Shown piece by piece: positions 1 through 19,752 of a stretch of DNA of 64,000 nt. The notes beneath the pieces were generated by a model. It was not told the DNA's origin and did not search any database. It saw nothing but the letters and a program-made list of their open reading frames with translations. The translations under genes were made by a program, and so were the position numbers. This DNA is from Ianthella basta (taxonomy: Eukaryota; Porifera; Demospongiae; Verongiida; Ianthellidae), in assembly GCA_964019415.1 (NCBI GenBank), contig OZ025888.1, positions 4,226,536-4,290,535 on the forward strand. Reading direction: 5' to 3'. Within the stretch, counting starts at the first letter, position 1. Each line of letters begins with the position of its first letter.

Positions 1-501
1 AAGCAAGGATAAGATGGATGATAAGATAGGGTGCATGATGGCTGCAAGCGACCGGGAAATGAACCCATTGACGTTTACGTGCCAGTAATGCAGAAGGGGG
101 ACCAGTTTTGCACGCCTTCCCCGTGCTTCCTGCTATGTTTGCATGTACCTGAAGAAGCTCCCTTCTTCTCCGCCGTCTACCACCTCAGCGACATAGGGGT
201 AAAACAGGGGTAGAATCAATTTTAGATTAGCTTCAGCAGCGCTTTTGAATGGTGTGCAACGTGTGCGGATATCTGCAAGCTTGAGCGATAAACAGAGGGT
301 CGCCCTACAGTACAGAATATTACACAGTGTATTCGCTACGCGCGTGCTTACTGGCCACAGTCACGTGATACGCCAACTTCCAGAAAATCACTGTACGAGT
401 AATAAGGAGATACGGATGTACATGGACGGTATTCTTTCGTAAGAGAGTCGTAAGAGTTCCTGGAAGAACACAGCTACAGATTTCTTCGTATAGCTAACAA
501 G
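1..501. other. Left edge, no recognised gene
   Basis: Only short open frames of 60-65 codons occur here on either strand, and none resembles a known family. The last 20 bases before the ATG at 502 give a good animal initiation context (AACAAGATGG). The stretch presumably holds the promoter and 5' UTR of the gene starting at 502, but I see no TATA box or other distinct element. Confidence 0.4.
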
Positions 502-945
502 ATGGTAAAGGGACGCAATGTCAAGATTCAAATCACTAACCAATCCAGCCACGAAATGACCTACCAGAGTGATTGGTTTCACGCAGGTCGCCTTGCAGAT
601 GCCTTTAAGTGGCCAGAGAAGATTGCTAGCGAAGGAGGATCTGCTACAGTTTTATGCTATGAAAGAGACAATTACTTATTTGGCGGATGTTCTGGCTATG
701 TGACCTACGAAATGGCGGGAAAGGAGGTTACCATTGCCTTTTCCAATCCTCTAGTTGGTACCAACAAGCTCAACATTGCAACCGATGGAGATGGAGCGTG
801 GAACCGTATGGACAATCGCAAATATGAGCCATTTCAGATCGACATCGTCCTCGCTGATAACACAGCACTCTCCTTCAAATGCAGTTGTACAGGAGGAGCA
901 ACAAATGAATGTGACATCACGATTGTGAACGTGCAGTTAGGTTAA
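502..945 (+). CDS. Small intronless beta-rich protein, possibly cytolysin/lectin-fold
   Basis: This is a single uninterrupted frame of 147 codons from an ATG in strong context to TAA. It has no signal peptide and no transmembrane segment, so the product is probably cytosolic or released unconventionally. The predicted pattern is alternating beta strands: an N-terminal strand (residues 7-13), a Trp-Phe-x-x-Gly segment near residue 28, a Cys-Tyr-Glu-Arg strand near residue 52, a Gly-Cys-Ser-Gly-Tyr-Val-Thr-Tyr strand near residues 61-69, and a C-terminal cysteine cluster (Cys-Ser-Cys near residue 128, another Cys near 138). The strand order and a Ser-Asn-Pro motif after a Phe-rich strand weakly recall the actinoporin/aegerolysin/fungal fruit-body lectin superfamily. 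I cannot confirm this, and any pore-forming or sugar-binding role is speculation. The gene is convergent with CDC5L. Confidence 0.72.
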   Translation: MVKGRNVKIQITNQSSHEMTYQSDWFHAGRLADAFKWPEKIASEGGSATVLCYERDNYLFGGCSGYVTYEMAGKEVTIAFSNPLVGTNKLNIATDGDGAWNRMDNRKYEPFQIDIVLADNTALSFKCSCTGGATNECDITIVNVQLG

Positions 946-1040
946 TTTAACAGCTAGCCGGCCATCGATCTGTGGCAATCTAATGAATAGTCGCCAGAAC
1001 AAGGTACACCTATTATATAGAGTTTACTTGTGTTTTGAAT

Positions 1041-1046
1041 AATAAA
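1041..1046 (+). terminator. Poly(A) signal AATAAA
   Basis: A canonical AATAAA hexamer lies about 96 bases after the stop codon of the 147-codon gene. It is the natural 3' end signal for that gene and lies before the convergent CDC5L stop at 1298. Confidence 0.6.
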
Positions 1047-1297
1047 TTAGTGGATTTTTAACTCTTTGACTAGTATAATTTTAACACCCGCCATATTGTA
1101 GCACCACTACCACTCAGTACATGCAGTTACACAGTGGTGCTTGTAATGAAGATTAATGTTTTATGTGCAGTCCTAAAATATTACAGTGTCATTGGTACAC
1201 TTCATCTATTAACAGATGAAACAAACTATTCTGCACTCTAGCAATACAGTGAGTGTACATGCATTACTTCTTGTCTGTGTACGATAGTGTAAGTGTG

Positions 1298-9716
<8,419 letters not shown>

Positions 9717-9810
9717 GGCCCCTTTCGCTCTTCAGGTAAGGTCAATCTGCCCGAAATGTTGCGTATTTGATTCCGCACACAGTCTCGTGGATTCTACTCG
9801 TCGCCCCTGA

Positions 9811-10087
9811 GAAATTGCGTCAGATGACGTCAGCGAAGTGGGCGTGCCCAAGGGTGCAGCCATCTCCATTTTGGGCCCGTATCAGCTGTTTAGTACTCTT
9901 CTTTGAGAGCTAGCCCTCATTGTCCAAGATGTGTGAATTGTTAGATGCATATAATCTGTGGTACCTAGCACATGACGTGTTCTGGTACTGATTAGCTACA
10001 GCTTATTCTGACACAGCCTAGCTTTCATAGATCTAGCTACGTAGCTAGCTAGCTGTGTAGATCAAGTAAACACATTAGCTAACTAAC
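9811..10087 (+). repeat. Direct repeat, left copy, just upstream of CDC5L
   Basis: This segment of about 277 bp matches 63736-64000 in the same orientation, starting at GAAATTGCGTCAGATGACGT and continuing through GCGTGCCCAAGGGTGCAG to a TAGC-rich end at ACATTAGCTAACTAAC. Its first 25 bases contain TGACGTCA, a perfect CRE/ATF site, about 110 bp upstream of the CDC5L start codon. It could be part of the CDC5L promoter or of a divergent + strand transcript. The two copies bracket the whole receptor array. Confidence 0.85.
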
Positions 10088-10431
10088 TATTGCTGCTAGT
10101 TAGTGAGGGCACATGTAACTGGCTAACTGCACTATGTGAAATCAGCCTAGTCTGGCCCACTAGCCTGATAACTAGGAAACTTCCAGCCATCAGTAGCTAG
10201 CTGTGTGCATAGCTATAACTATAGCTAGCTAGATAGCTACACATGACAAGATAGTATTATATTAGATTGTGGCTAGCTAGCTAGCTATTACCCTAGGCCT
10301 AGATACTCTGCAGTACTGTCCACAGTAATCTCTGTTAAGGTGTATCATGCGCCTAGCTCTGAGTAGGAACTCCCTCTTGGTCTGCAATGCAATGTTTCAT
10401 CATCTATTACCTTGCACATGCACTTGCACAT

Positions 10432-10434
<3 letters not shown>

Positions 10435-10483
<49 letters not shown>

Positions 10484-10578
10484 AGACACCCACCCACAAC
10501 ACACCCACCCCCCCCCCCCCCCACACGCACAGCTAGCTACACGCACACTCACATACACACACACACACACACACATTT
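10435..10578 (+). repeat. (CA)n, poly-C and CA compound repeat
   Basis: A pure AC run to about 10480 is followed by CAGACACCCACCC units, a run of about 14 C residues, and a second AC run. It lies in intergenic DNA. Confidence 0.95.
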
Positions 10579-11223
10579 CATAATTTGTGAAGCAGGTGTA
10601 TGTGCAAGCAGACAGGCAAGAACATGCAAGCATACAGAAATACTTAGCCAAAGGTATTCATGGGTACTGTCCACTAGGAAGACACTTGCAGGCACAGGCA
10701 GATAGACTGCTAGGAGCCATTGAATCTTTCTGTACCATTGGCAGTACCAGAAGACAAAAGGTCCTGACTTCACCCATGCAGTACTCAATTGTATGCTGTG
10801 CTGTCAGAAATAAAATTTACACAATAATAAATTATTAAAGCAAACAGAATATAGGGTCTTTGAAGTTGTAGACACTGTATAATTATAATATGACTTCTAA
10901 GTCCTTGACTAGCCACCATAGCCAGGTACAGATAAAAGCTACATTGGTGAGCAAAACCATACAATACATAACATACCTCACTGTAGCTATAGGTAATGGC
11001 TTGTGTTAGTGAAGCAGGGCTGTGTCCATGGCCAAGTAGATAGGCAATAACAAGTACCAAACATGACAGGTGTTTGTGATCACTGTCCATTAGGAAGCCA
11101 CTAGTAATGGGCAGGCACAGACTACCAGAAGCCACCTAGGGGCTCCAATTAGTATCTTTTGTACACCACCACAGTGGCAGTTCTAGATTGAGAAGAATAA
11201 TGTATCCCAGAGTGGTCTGACAA

Positions 11224-11272
11224 TTAAGATACCATTGGCTTTAGGACTCATCACAGCCAGTCTCCAAACAGG
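11224..11272 (+). pseudogene. Relic leader exon of a receptor gene
   Basis: The segment GGACTCATCACAGCCAGTCT followed by CCAAACAGGTA is the 3' half of the family's leader exon with its donor. The expected ATG context has changed to ATTAAG and the leucine codons are degraded, so no signal peptide can be made. The upstream 170 bp still carries the family's AGGAAGCCACT flank. No following Ig exon is found, so this is the stump of an older array member. Confidence 0.75.
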
Positions 11273-12120
11273 TATACACTATGAAACTATGCTGACCGAC
11301 AATTGACTATGCTTTACATATGACTTTCTTACTGTATTCCCTTCTAAATTTGAGAACCCAAACTCAATCTTTGGCTAATAAGGCCTATCAGAAATTTTAA
11401 CATGCATGTGATATATGAGCATCCTTTGTTATTTTACAGTAGTTGTAGTTCCTGTTTTGAATTCTGCATTAATCATTACACACCTAGTCCCAGATTGATT
11501 CGCCCCTCTGCAGCTTGCATTAGTAGTGCTATTAATTATGCATGCACAGAGACACTTATTGTGACTTGCACTGCATTGCTGTGTGACCATGGTGATGGTT
11601 TATATACTATAACTCAGCTATTAAATACTAGGAGGTATCTGACACTTGACTGACAAACACTGGCTTCTAGAAGAACAGTAGCTAGCTGAGTGAAGCTCTA
11701 GCAGTAGCTACACCAGTGTCCCAGCTTCTGGCACTTAGCTAACACTTTCTGCCACTTTCTGCTGAGTGTCCACATTCACTTTCATGTGATCAGAGCAGCC
11801 ACATTGAGGCATCCTCATATATCATTTATACCAGTGAAAGCCAAGCTGATGAAAAAGGCATTTTTCCTTGATCAGCTCTGAGATGGAGCAAATTTTCTCC
11901 CTGCAAGTATGAGAGCAATCAATTACATGACATGTTATCATAGTGTTAATATAATTATTATGCCATTTAACTCTCTAGTATCCTGTATTAATGAGATCAT
12001 ACCATATTTTGAATCATACCAAAGATTCCTTTATAATTATTTACCCTATATTATAGCTAGCTACATGCATAAATGCACACTTACACACACCCTCCCCCAA
12101 CACATAAGCACACCATCATG

Positions 12121-12200
<80 letters not shown>
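12121..12200 (+). repeat. (CA)n microsatellite upstream of receptor gene 1
   Basis: About 40 uninterrupted AC units, lying about 380 bp before the start codon of gene 1. Confidence 0.97.
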
Positions 12201-12204
<4 letters not shown>

Positions 12205-12581
12205 AATTACATAGTCATTATAAGAAGAAGATTAAAGTGCCTGCGAAGTTGTGAATATTGCATATGACTTTTAGCCCTTGACTGACCACCTGGTGCATGA
12301 TGAAAGTTGCACTCATTGCAGCAATAGGTATGTAGTAGTGATAGTAGGAGTGGCCTATATTAGTGAACCAGGCCTGTGTCCATATAGACATATGTGCAGG
12401 TAATAAACAAGACTTAGTGCATATATCCCTGACAGTGTTACATATAAGGAAGCCGCAGTCTTGCAAGCATGGTCAATTAGGCTGTGGAAGCCACAAAGTG
12501 GTTTCCAATTAGTGTCCCCTACAGTGTGATAGTATCAGAGAAGGACAATATCTCAGTCTTCAACTTCATAGAGTTCAGCCA

Positions 12582-15500
12582 ATGAAGGTGCTGTTGGTTC
12601 TACTGGGACTCATCACAGCCAGTCTCCAAACAGGTAGGAGGGGCTTAGGAGTGATTGCTTGGGATAGAGGGAGTTGAGGAGTTATTGCGTGGTACCATCC
12701 ACATGACTCACAGGAGAGGCAGACGTTGTGGCAAAGATTAGGGCTTACAATGCTAGTGGAATACTCTACACTGAGTCAGGAAATGTAATCAGAATTGCCA
12801 GCTTCACACTGGGAACAAGAGTTCTTCTGACCTGTGATGTGACAGGACTACCTGAGGGGAGTGAAGTGACCAGGTACAAGTGGTACCACAAGTGCCCTCA
12901 AATGGGGTGTATGGTACAAGAGATACAAGAGGGAACCCCCTACTACAGAGCAGTGGCTGACACTCTATTGGTGGATGTCACTTCCCATGATTTGGGAGGA
13001 ATGTACTATTGTGATGCTGAGTATGGCAATGAACAGAGCATGAGAGGTTTCACATCAAGAATCACTGTAACAGGTTAGTGAGTTTATTAAACGTAGGTTG
13101 AAAACATATTCTGTGCTCTTCTACTGTATGTCTACATTCTGTAGCTAGCCCTGGTCCATTCCTCTTCACATCAACCTCCCTCCTCCTTGAAAATGCCCTC
13201 ATCACTGATACACAGCAGGTAACAGGAAAGGATAGACAGAAGTGGATCTTCTGCACCGGTGGGGGGAATCGAGAAAAAACACAAATTTCACACCCTGAGA
13301 CCAGTAATATTATTGCAAAGAGTCCAAGTGATAGTAACACTGTCACAAGTGAGCTGAACAGTTACACTAGAAATGGACTCTATTATTGCATCCTACAATC
13401 AACAAGGACCTACTTCTCAGTTTACTTGAAGAACTCAAGTAAGCAAGTTGATGCTGTCAACTGATCACACTCAAAAACACACTCACATTTACAGCGATAG
13501 GTTTGTATTTTTAGTCCTTACTACTGAACATATGCAAATCCATTCTTCTAGCCACTCTACCAATGCCCCATGTAAGTGTCCAGAACACTATGTGGACCTT
13601 CACATCACCAGATGGCAGCCAAGTGGAGAGATATATTGTAGAGTTTGAGTGCAGAGTGCGAAACATCACATTTGTAGAGAAGTACATGAGTGTCAGTGCT
13701 AATAGTAAAGGAACTGGACGAGTAACAAGAAATATGTCATATTTTGGAGGACTAGGCCAGCTCTACAGAGTGAAGGTGTGGGCAGTTAGTGGACACAACA
13801 TCAGTCAACAGCCAGCAGTGAAGTGTCTTACACCAGATGGGCAATGTAGAGAAGGTAGGGGAGGCATGTGAAGAAATGTGGTGTTGTGACCTACTGTGGA
13901 ATTGGTTCTGAGTATGGGTATGGTCGGCATGTGCATAATGTAATCCAGTTAGTTTGTTTGTTCACAATTCAGGCTAAAATACAGGGGAAGTTAACTTCAA
14001 ACTCGCCAATTTTACTGCTGTCAAAAATATGGAGTTACTGTACATTTCCAAATTTCAGAAGTTATGCCATGTATCTTCCACTTAAATTTTGACTGTGATT
14101 TGGTTCATTTACCTCCAACAATGGAACTTCAATTCCCTGCATTACAGCAGCTTTGTACCTTGCATGTACTCTAGCTATAGCCCAAGTTGCAGTGCACTGC
14201 TCCATGTAGCGAGTTAACCTGTTGATACAGTGCAAGTTACAATATGCACCACTAATCTAAAGTAAATAATATACTATAATATAAATAAGTAAAATAATAT
14301 AATGTCCTGGGGATTTGGCAGCCCTCATGAACATGTGCTAGGTGTGGCTTTGAAGTATGGAAGATTTTAAGACTTTTAAATGAGACAGCATTTTTAATTA
14401 GGCCTTTGTTCTACAGGCAGCACGCAAAGTGCTAATATAAATGCGCTAAGCATAACACTTATTGTATGGTGCATTTATATTGATGCATAGTGGAATTTGG
14501 TATATTAATGTAGCTGGGCTCACTGTGGTGTGAACCTTGGTGGACACGTCCAAGTGGCCCATCTCCCTAAGTTATTAGTGGGATTACTTAATTAGTCTCA
14601 AAATGGCTGAGATAAGCGAGGTGTGCTGTATAGCCCACCAACAGGGTCCCTGACACTTAGTGGACATAGTTAGATAATCCAATTATGCATGTCATTAGCA
14701 GGATTGCTTAATTATTCACAAGATAGCGGAGATGTTTTGAACAATCACATATCGGCACCAATTTGCAGGTATTTGTCACCTATGCAGGAGCAGAGCATCA
14801 CCCACATGTACACCTGCTCACAACTATCCAACCAAAGCCTACAGCTACTATAGTGTATAAAACTTCCTGTAGAATTAAAAGAGATTTAGGAATAGCCAGC
14901 AGAAGAAGCATAGAAACAAGCAACAGTAACTAACACCATGATGAACCACATTGCTGTGAAGTTTGCTCTGCATTCCTAATTCCTTGTAGCTACATGGAAC
15001 TAGCTAGCTAGACATTTGGGCCCATGTTGCTGTACAAGGAAATTAAGAACACTAGGTATGTAAGTCCTTGTACACAACTTAGGTCCGTAGGTCTCCTGTG
15101 TTGAGCACTAGGAGCGCACAAAAATTTGGTGGGAAGAAGGAAGGATATCTAGAGTATGAAAAGACAAAATGGGAGACGAGCAGCCTATGACGCTTTTCTC
15201 TTACGTGAACTCCAGGTTGCCTTTGGGTGCGCTTGTGACTGTGCAAAAAGAGATCAACAATGATTATACTGTAACACAACAGAGGTTTGAACGTAGAGTC
15301 CTCAAGAGCACTTTCTTGTTGCTGTTGAAAGAGCTTAGAGCCACTTATACTCAGTGCCACTACAAACTACAAGAACTGTAGCATGAAGATTCTGGCTAGA
15401 AGAGTTGGCTCACTTGCTGAAAGGTGGCCCATAATTCGCAAAAATTGTTCAATGCTTGGAGATACCTATAATGCTAAAAAAACATGCCAGCATTATTTAT

Positions 15501-17762
15501 CTGGGCCTAATTAAGATAGGAGACGCCATTTTGAACGGGGCACACTCCTAAATAGACATCATGAGCATGACATCTGATACCACCACATAGATATATACAC
15601 CCACCACCACCACCGCCACAGTGCAAGTTACAAGACATGCGCACATTCAATATATGTGCCAGAGCTCTGGAATAACGACCCGCACCACCATCACGCAGTG
15701 CAAGTCGGAAAAGCACACCAGTATAATTATTATGTGCTAGAACCACTAGCATGTCTTGTAACTTGCACTGTGGTGGTGGTGGTGGTGGGTGTCTATATCT
15801 ATGTGGAGCTGCAAGAAAACAAACCACCACATCAAGTGTTGTTACCCCATACTACCACCACCACCAGTGCTAGTAACAATATTATGGACACCACATGCAT
15901 TCATAGACGAAAAAGACCACCACTACCACCACATGGCGCAAGTTACAATGTAGTGAATGCATGCATTCAGTATGTGTGCCATTGCTCTAGAAAACAGACC
16001 ACTACCACCATCACCACACAGTGCAAGTTACAATAATGATATTATGGCCATCATATGCATTTCTAGACGAAAAAGACCACCACAGTGTAAGTTACAATGC
16101 ATGCATTCAGTATATGCGCCATTGTTCTAGAAAAGCACCACCGCCACCACCACACAGTGCAAGTTACAATATTCCAGCCACCGCCACCTGTACCAGCTGA
16201 ATATCTGCACCAGATGGTCATAGAAAAAGACCACCACCAGTGCAAGTTACAGTGGGCCCGGGACAGCACCATTTGCACCACCACATGTGCCAGAAAGTAA
16301 ATTCGCTCAATGGCTGACGAAAAAGACCACCAGCCCAAGTTACAGCCAGTCAGAACCTGCACCGCCGCCATTGGAGTGCACGCTGCAGCAAGCAAATGTA
16401 ACTTGCCGAAGGGCATGCAATTGAATTTCTGCCCATATCCTCAATTCAATGGCATGCCTTTACGTAGGCAAGCTTACAATCGCGTCATTAATTTTGCTTG
16501 CTAAAGTGTGCACTCTAATGGTGGCGGTGCAGGTTCTGACCGGCTGTGACTTGCCCTATAGGCCTAGTGGTCTTTTTCTTCAGCCATTGGGTGAATTTAC
16601 TTTCTGACACATGTGGTGGTGTGAATGGTGTGTGTGCTGCCCTGGGCCCACTATAACTTGCACTGCTGGTCTTTTACTATGACCAACTGGCGCAGATACT
16701 CTACTGGCACACGTGGTGGTGGCTGCAATATTGTATATAACTTGCGCTGCATGATGGTGGTGGTGGTGGTCTTTGTTCCATGCAGAGCAATGCCGCGCTT
16801 ATTAAATGCATGCATTGTAACTTGCACTGTGTTGTGATGGTGGTAAGCTATATATATATAAGCACCTGCCATTGTTCAAATGTTCAAGTTTACAGTGTTA
16901 CTGATTGCAATGATTATCATCATGTGCACTAGATGGACCAACAACAAGCACAGTGATGAATACACCAACAGCCGTAGACAGCAGAGGAAATCTAACTCCA
17001 GCAACAGTGGCTACTTCATCAGCACTGACTGACTTGTTTTCTGTGTCACCCTCCTTACCAAGTGGACCGCAAGGTTGGCACATAATGCAAATTGAGGTAT
17101 GATACAGCCGATTTCAGAATGGTTGGCCAAAAAGCAAATGGCAAATGGTGTGACGTCATAGCAAATGGCAATACTGTACAATAGGAATGATGTAATGGCA
17201 AGCAGTTAAACTAATAGTGACGTCACGCCACTTGACCATTCTGCCATTTGCCATTTTGGCCAACCATTCTGAAATTGGCTGTATCACTTTGACTAAATAA
17301 CTCAATACAAGGCATTGTATGAAAGAAAACACACTTAGTGAATAGATTTGAGGAAAGGCTATAGTGAAATCTATCCGAGGTAAGCCTTTGTAGCCATTCT
17401 GGACTTTGTGGTGAAACAAGCCTAGATCTGTCACTATACGTCTTTTCATAGGTACTTTATCAACAGTACTGCCAATATCCATTGGTGCACTAATGGTTCT
17501 TGTGGGCATAGCCACATTCACTGCTGGTGTGGTGATGTTGGTAAGAGCCAATCACAGGAGGGTACTGGACCACTCCCCCAAGCCACCTCCTCCTGGAACT
17601 GATCACTATGAGGTGGTGGATGAAGGGAAGAAGAGCACACCTCTTGGTGCAGGGGTCTACGAGGAGGTAGACAAGCAGGACACAGAGGGACACAACAAGC
17701 ACTATCAGGAGCTGGACCTGATGAAGATGGAGAGGAGCGAGTATGCATCCGTAAAAGCTTAA
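12582..17762 (+). CDS. Ig-domain transmembrane receptor 1, type A tail, intact
   Basis: Exons: 12582-12633, 12714-13073, 13145-13438, 13552-13854, 16933-17073, 17452-17762. They total 1461 nt and 486 residues with all junctions in phase 1. Order: signal peptide (about residues 1-18, MKVLLVLLGLITASLQTG); Ig-like 1 (to about 137) with LLTCDV, YKWYH and GMYYCDAEY; Ig-like 2 (to about 235) of the YFSVYLKNSS subtype; FN3-like domain (to about 336) with YRVKVWAVSG; Ser/Thr/Pro stalk (to 383); transmembrane segment about 392-414; tail with KPPPPG and Tyr436 (YEVV), Tyr453 (YEEV), Tyr468 (YQEL) and Tyr481 (SEYASV). The last fits the ITIM consensus. Expected at the cell surface, signalling through SH2 proteins; ligand unknown. 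The 3-kb fourth intron holds a large palindrome, and intron 5 holds a MITE absent from paralogues. Domain calls come from motifs only. Confidence 0.85.
15586..15803. repeat. Foldback element in intron 4 of receptor gene 1
   Basis: The left arm (about 15586-15640) and right arm (about 15748-15803) are near-perfect reverse complements. Each contains a (CCA)n or (TGG)n run next to GTGCAAGTTACAAGACATGC or its complement. The loop is about 110 bp. The same GTGCAAGTTACA motif recurs about a dozen times up to 16.85 kb. Confidence 0.8.
16060..16850. repeat. Approximately 790-bp imperfect palindrome in intron 4 of receptor gene 1
   Basis: The left arm (about 16060-16395) and right arm (about 16498-16850) align as reverse complements with roughly 80% or better identity. 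Landmarks are CCGCCGCCATTGGAGTGCAC against GTGCACTCTAATGGTGGCGG, TGGGCCCGGGACAGCACC against the CTGCCCTGGGCCCA region, and AAAGTAAATTCGCTCAATGG against CCATTGGGTGAATTTACTTT. The roughly 100-bp centre has a smaller palindrome (GGCATGCAATTGAAT against ATTCAATGGCATGCC). GCAAGTTACA motifs point right in the left arm and left in the right arm. No coding content. Confidence 0.85.
17101..17285. mobile_element. 185-bp MITE in intron 5 of receptor gene 1
   Basis: The ends are inverted repeats starting GATACAGCCGATTTCAGAAT on the left; the match runs about 27 bp with one mismatch and then continues imperfectly for about 60 bp. Both arms carry GTGACGTCA. The paralogous introns of genes 2, 5 and 7 read straight through GAGGTATGATAG at this point, so they are empty sites. 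Confidence 0.8.
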
Positions 17763-18369
17763 CCAACATAGCTACCTAATGTTCTAAGACTGCAATAGTG
17801 TGTGCTTAATATACTTATCACATCTGCACATAACTTGTAATTGGTTGTAGCTACACAAGTGAGTGTGCTAAGAAAGAAACCCAGTAACGTACAAATTGTC
17901 TGGTTGTTATAGTAAAGTGTATGCTACTCCATGTGTTAATGGATCTTCTGAATTGTCTATGCTACAGTAGTTATACCTTTCTGAATTACAAGACAACATC
18001 AACATTAGTGGCCTATTGATGCATTGTAGAACTCCCTTTCCTTCCAATGTCACAATCAACCTGGTGTTGTGAATCATATCTATTTGCTTTTGGTGCTGCT
18101 GAGCACAAGACCATACCTACATAAGTACATAGTAAGTACATAGTACATAAGTACATAAGTACATAGCCACTCAAGAGCCTTATTACATCCCAATGGTGTA
18201 CTGGTCTCTCTCCACTGAGAGGAGTCAAGCTGTGTTCTTGCTATGTCCTCCTAATCCAAATTCTAAGATGCTGGCCAAGCTAGCCACATATTGTACAGCA
18301 ATTGAGTAGTGGCTCGCTGTGTGCAATGCATGGAGTCAAATTTATTTCAGCCAAGTGTAGCTGTGTATA

Positions 18370-19298
18370 CAGGGCCGTCGGAGGCGGTACGGCCGGTACG
18401 GCCATGGCCGTACCACTTTTTGAACAGCTAGCAGGTTTTTTTTAATTTTCAAAAGCAGTGTTTTTAGCTACTAAACCAGATAACCCCTACCCTAACTTAA
18501 CTAACCGTTGAGGAAACAAAGAAGCAATGATCTTAGGTTGTTAGCAGATGCAATGAAACAGGAGATATCAAGTAGGGTCCAATATTTCACGATTTGCAAG
18601 CACGCTCCTTTCTTCCGCCATGTTTTGTTACGTAATCGATTCAAAACGTAATAAAGATGGAGGCCAGCAGCGCGTACGTAGGCAATCGACCCACACCTGG
18701 CGCTACGAAGCATGGCTTGTAGCACCACACGTCAGCGAATCGCTATACCCTTAACGGTGATGTAACAATTCAAAATGGTCTCATCGTCGAAGCACGTGGA
18801 CCTAAGAAACGCCGACGATAGGTGACAAGTCTCATCAGCCTCGCGCAGGTTTTTAGTACCCTAAGCGTCAATTCGGTGTGAAGAAGATCGTTTCTCGAAC
18901 TTTCCAAGAGAGCTGGTATACAATGTGAGGATTTTGCATAATAGCTAGCAACTTTGAAATGCTAGCTAGCTAAATCAAATTGTATCTAATATTTAGCTAT
19001 GGCACGTATCTAGCTTCATACAATGCTGAACGTTTAGCTATAGTAAACATGATTTAGCTGCTTTTTGCTGTATATCACTGATATCATTGTGAAATCTATG
19101 TAACCCTCTTAAAACGACTTACTGACTGATCGAGAGTGCATGCTGGGCTAGCACATTCTTGAGGCACAGATCCGTAGCAAACATTATCTATGATAATGAA
19201 AAGTAGCTAAAAAAATTTTTTTCGCTCGCTTCGCTCGCGACATTTTGTATCCTTCACCCAATGGCCTTACCACTTCTAAATTGCCTCCGACGGCCCTG
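18370..19298. mobile_element. 929-bp non-autonomous DNA transposon
   Basis: It starts CAGGGCCGTCGGAGGC and ends with the exact reverse complement, a perfect 16-bp terminal inverted repeat. Just inside, imperfect inverted matches continue (GGCCATGGCCGTACCAC against GTGGTAAGGCCATTGG). GTATA sits directly outside both ends and may be a short target duplication. CAG/CTG termini resemble hAT-like elements, but no transposase frame is present. An internal CGCTCGCTTCGCTCGC palindrome lies near 19223. Confidence 0.8.
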
Positions 19299-19752
19299 GT
19301 ATATGTTAGTTAACATGCATATGCAGGCATGCAGGAATGCCACCACAAAGCTGATCCCACACCATATGTATGATCATTCACCTCACTTCCTGCATGCTCA
19401 GCAATGGAACTAAGGGACTAGCTCCTCTTTGGGCAGGTCACTTATAGATATGCCTGACACCATACCATACCAAATTGATCTGTGGGTGCTAGATGAACAA
19501 TGATAGGCTTTACATGGAATGAAGGGGGTAGTGCTGCCATCCGTACAAATATACTTAGAACATTGAGACAGATCGAAGTGCATGTGAAGTATAGACAATA
19601 TACAATACAATGTCTATTCCAAGGTGAACGGATTCATGAACATCTCACATAGTGGTAGTGATTTGTGAAGTATAGTAATATAGGTGATGAAGCAGTCAGG
19701 CAATGACATGCATACTAAAAATTTACATACAGTACTAGTGTTCGAGGTTACT

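Larger units (their letters stand above)
9717..12581. other. Intergenic region between CDC5L and the receptor array
   Basis: No gene is recognisable. It contains the direct repeat (9811-10087), a TAGC-rich low-complexity stretch (about 10010-10290), a CA/poly-C repeat, a relic leader exon of the receptor family (11224-11272) with its decayed upstream flank, and a CA repeat at 12121-12200. The stretch 12230-12581 is flank homologous to that in front of the other receptor genes. Confidence 0.6.

Noticed and set aside
10010-10290. TAGC-rich stretch as a possible binding-site array
   Set aside because: TAGCTAGC low-complexity sequence is scattered through the whole window, so no specific function can be supported.
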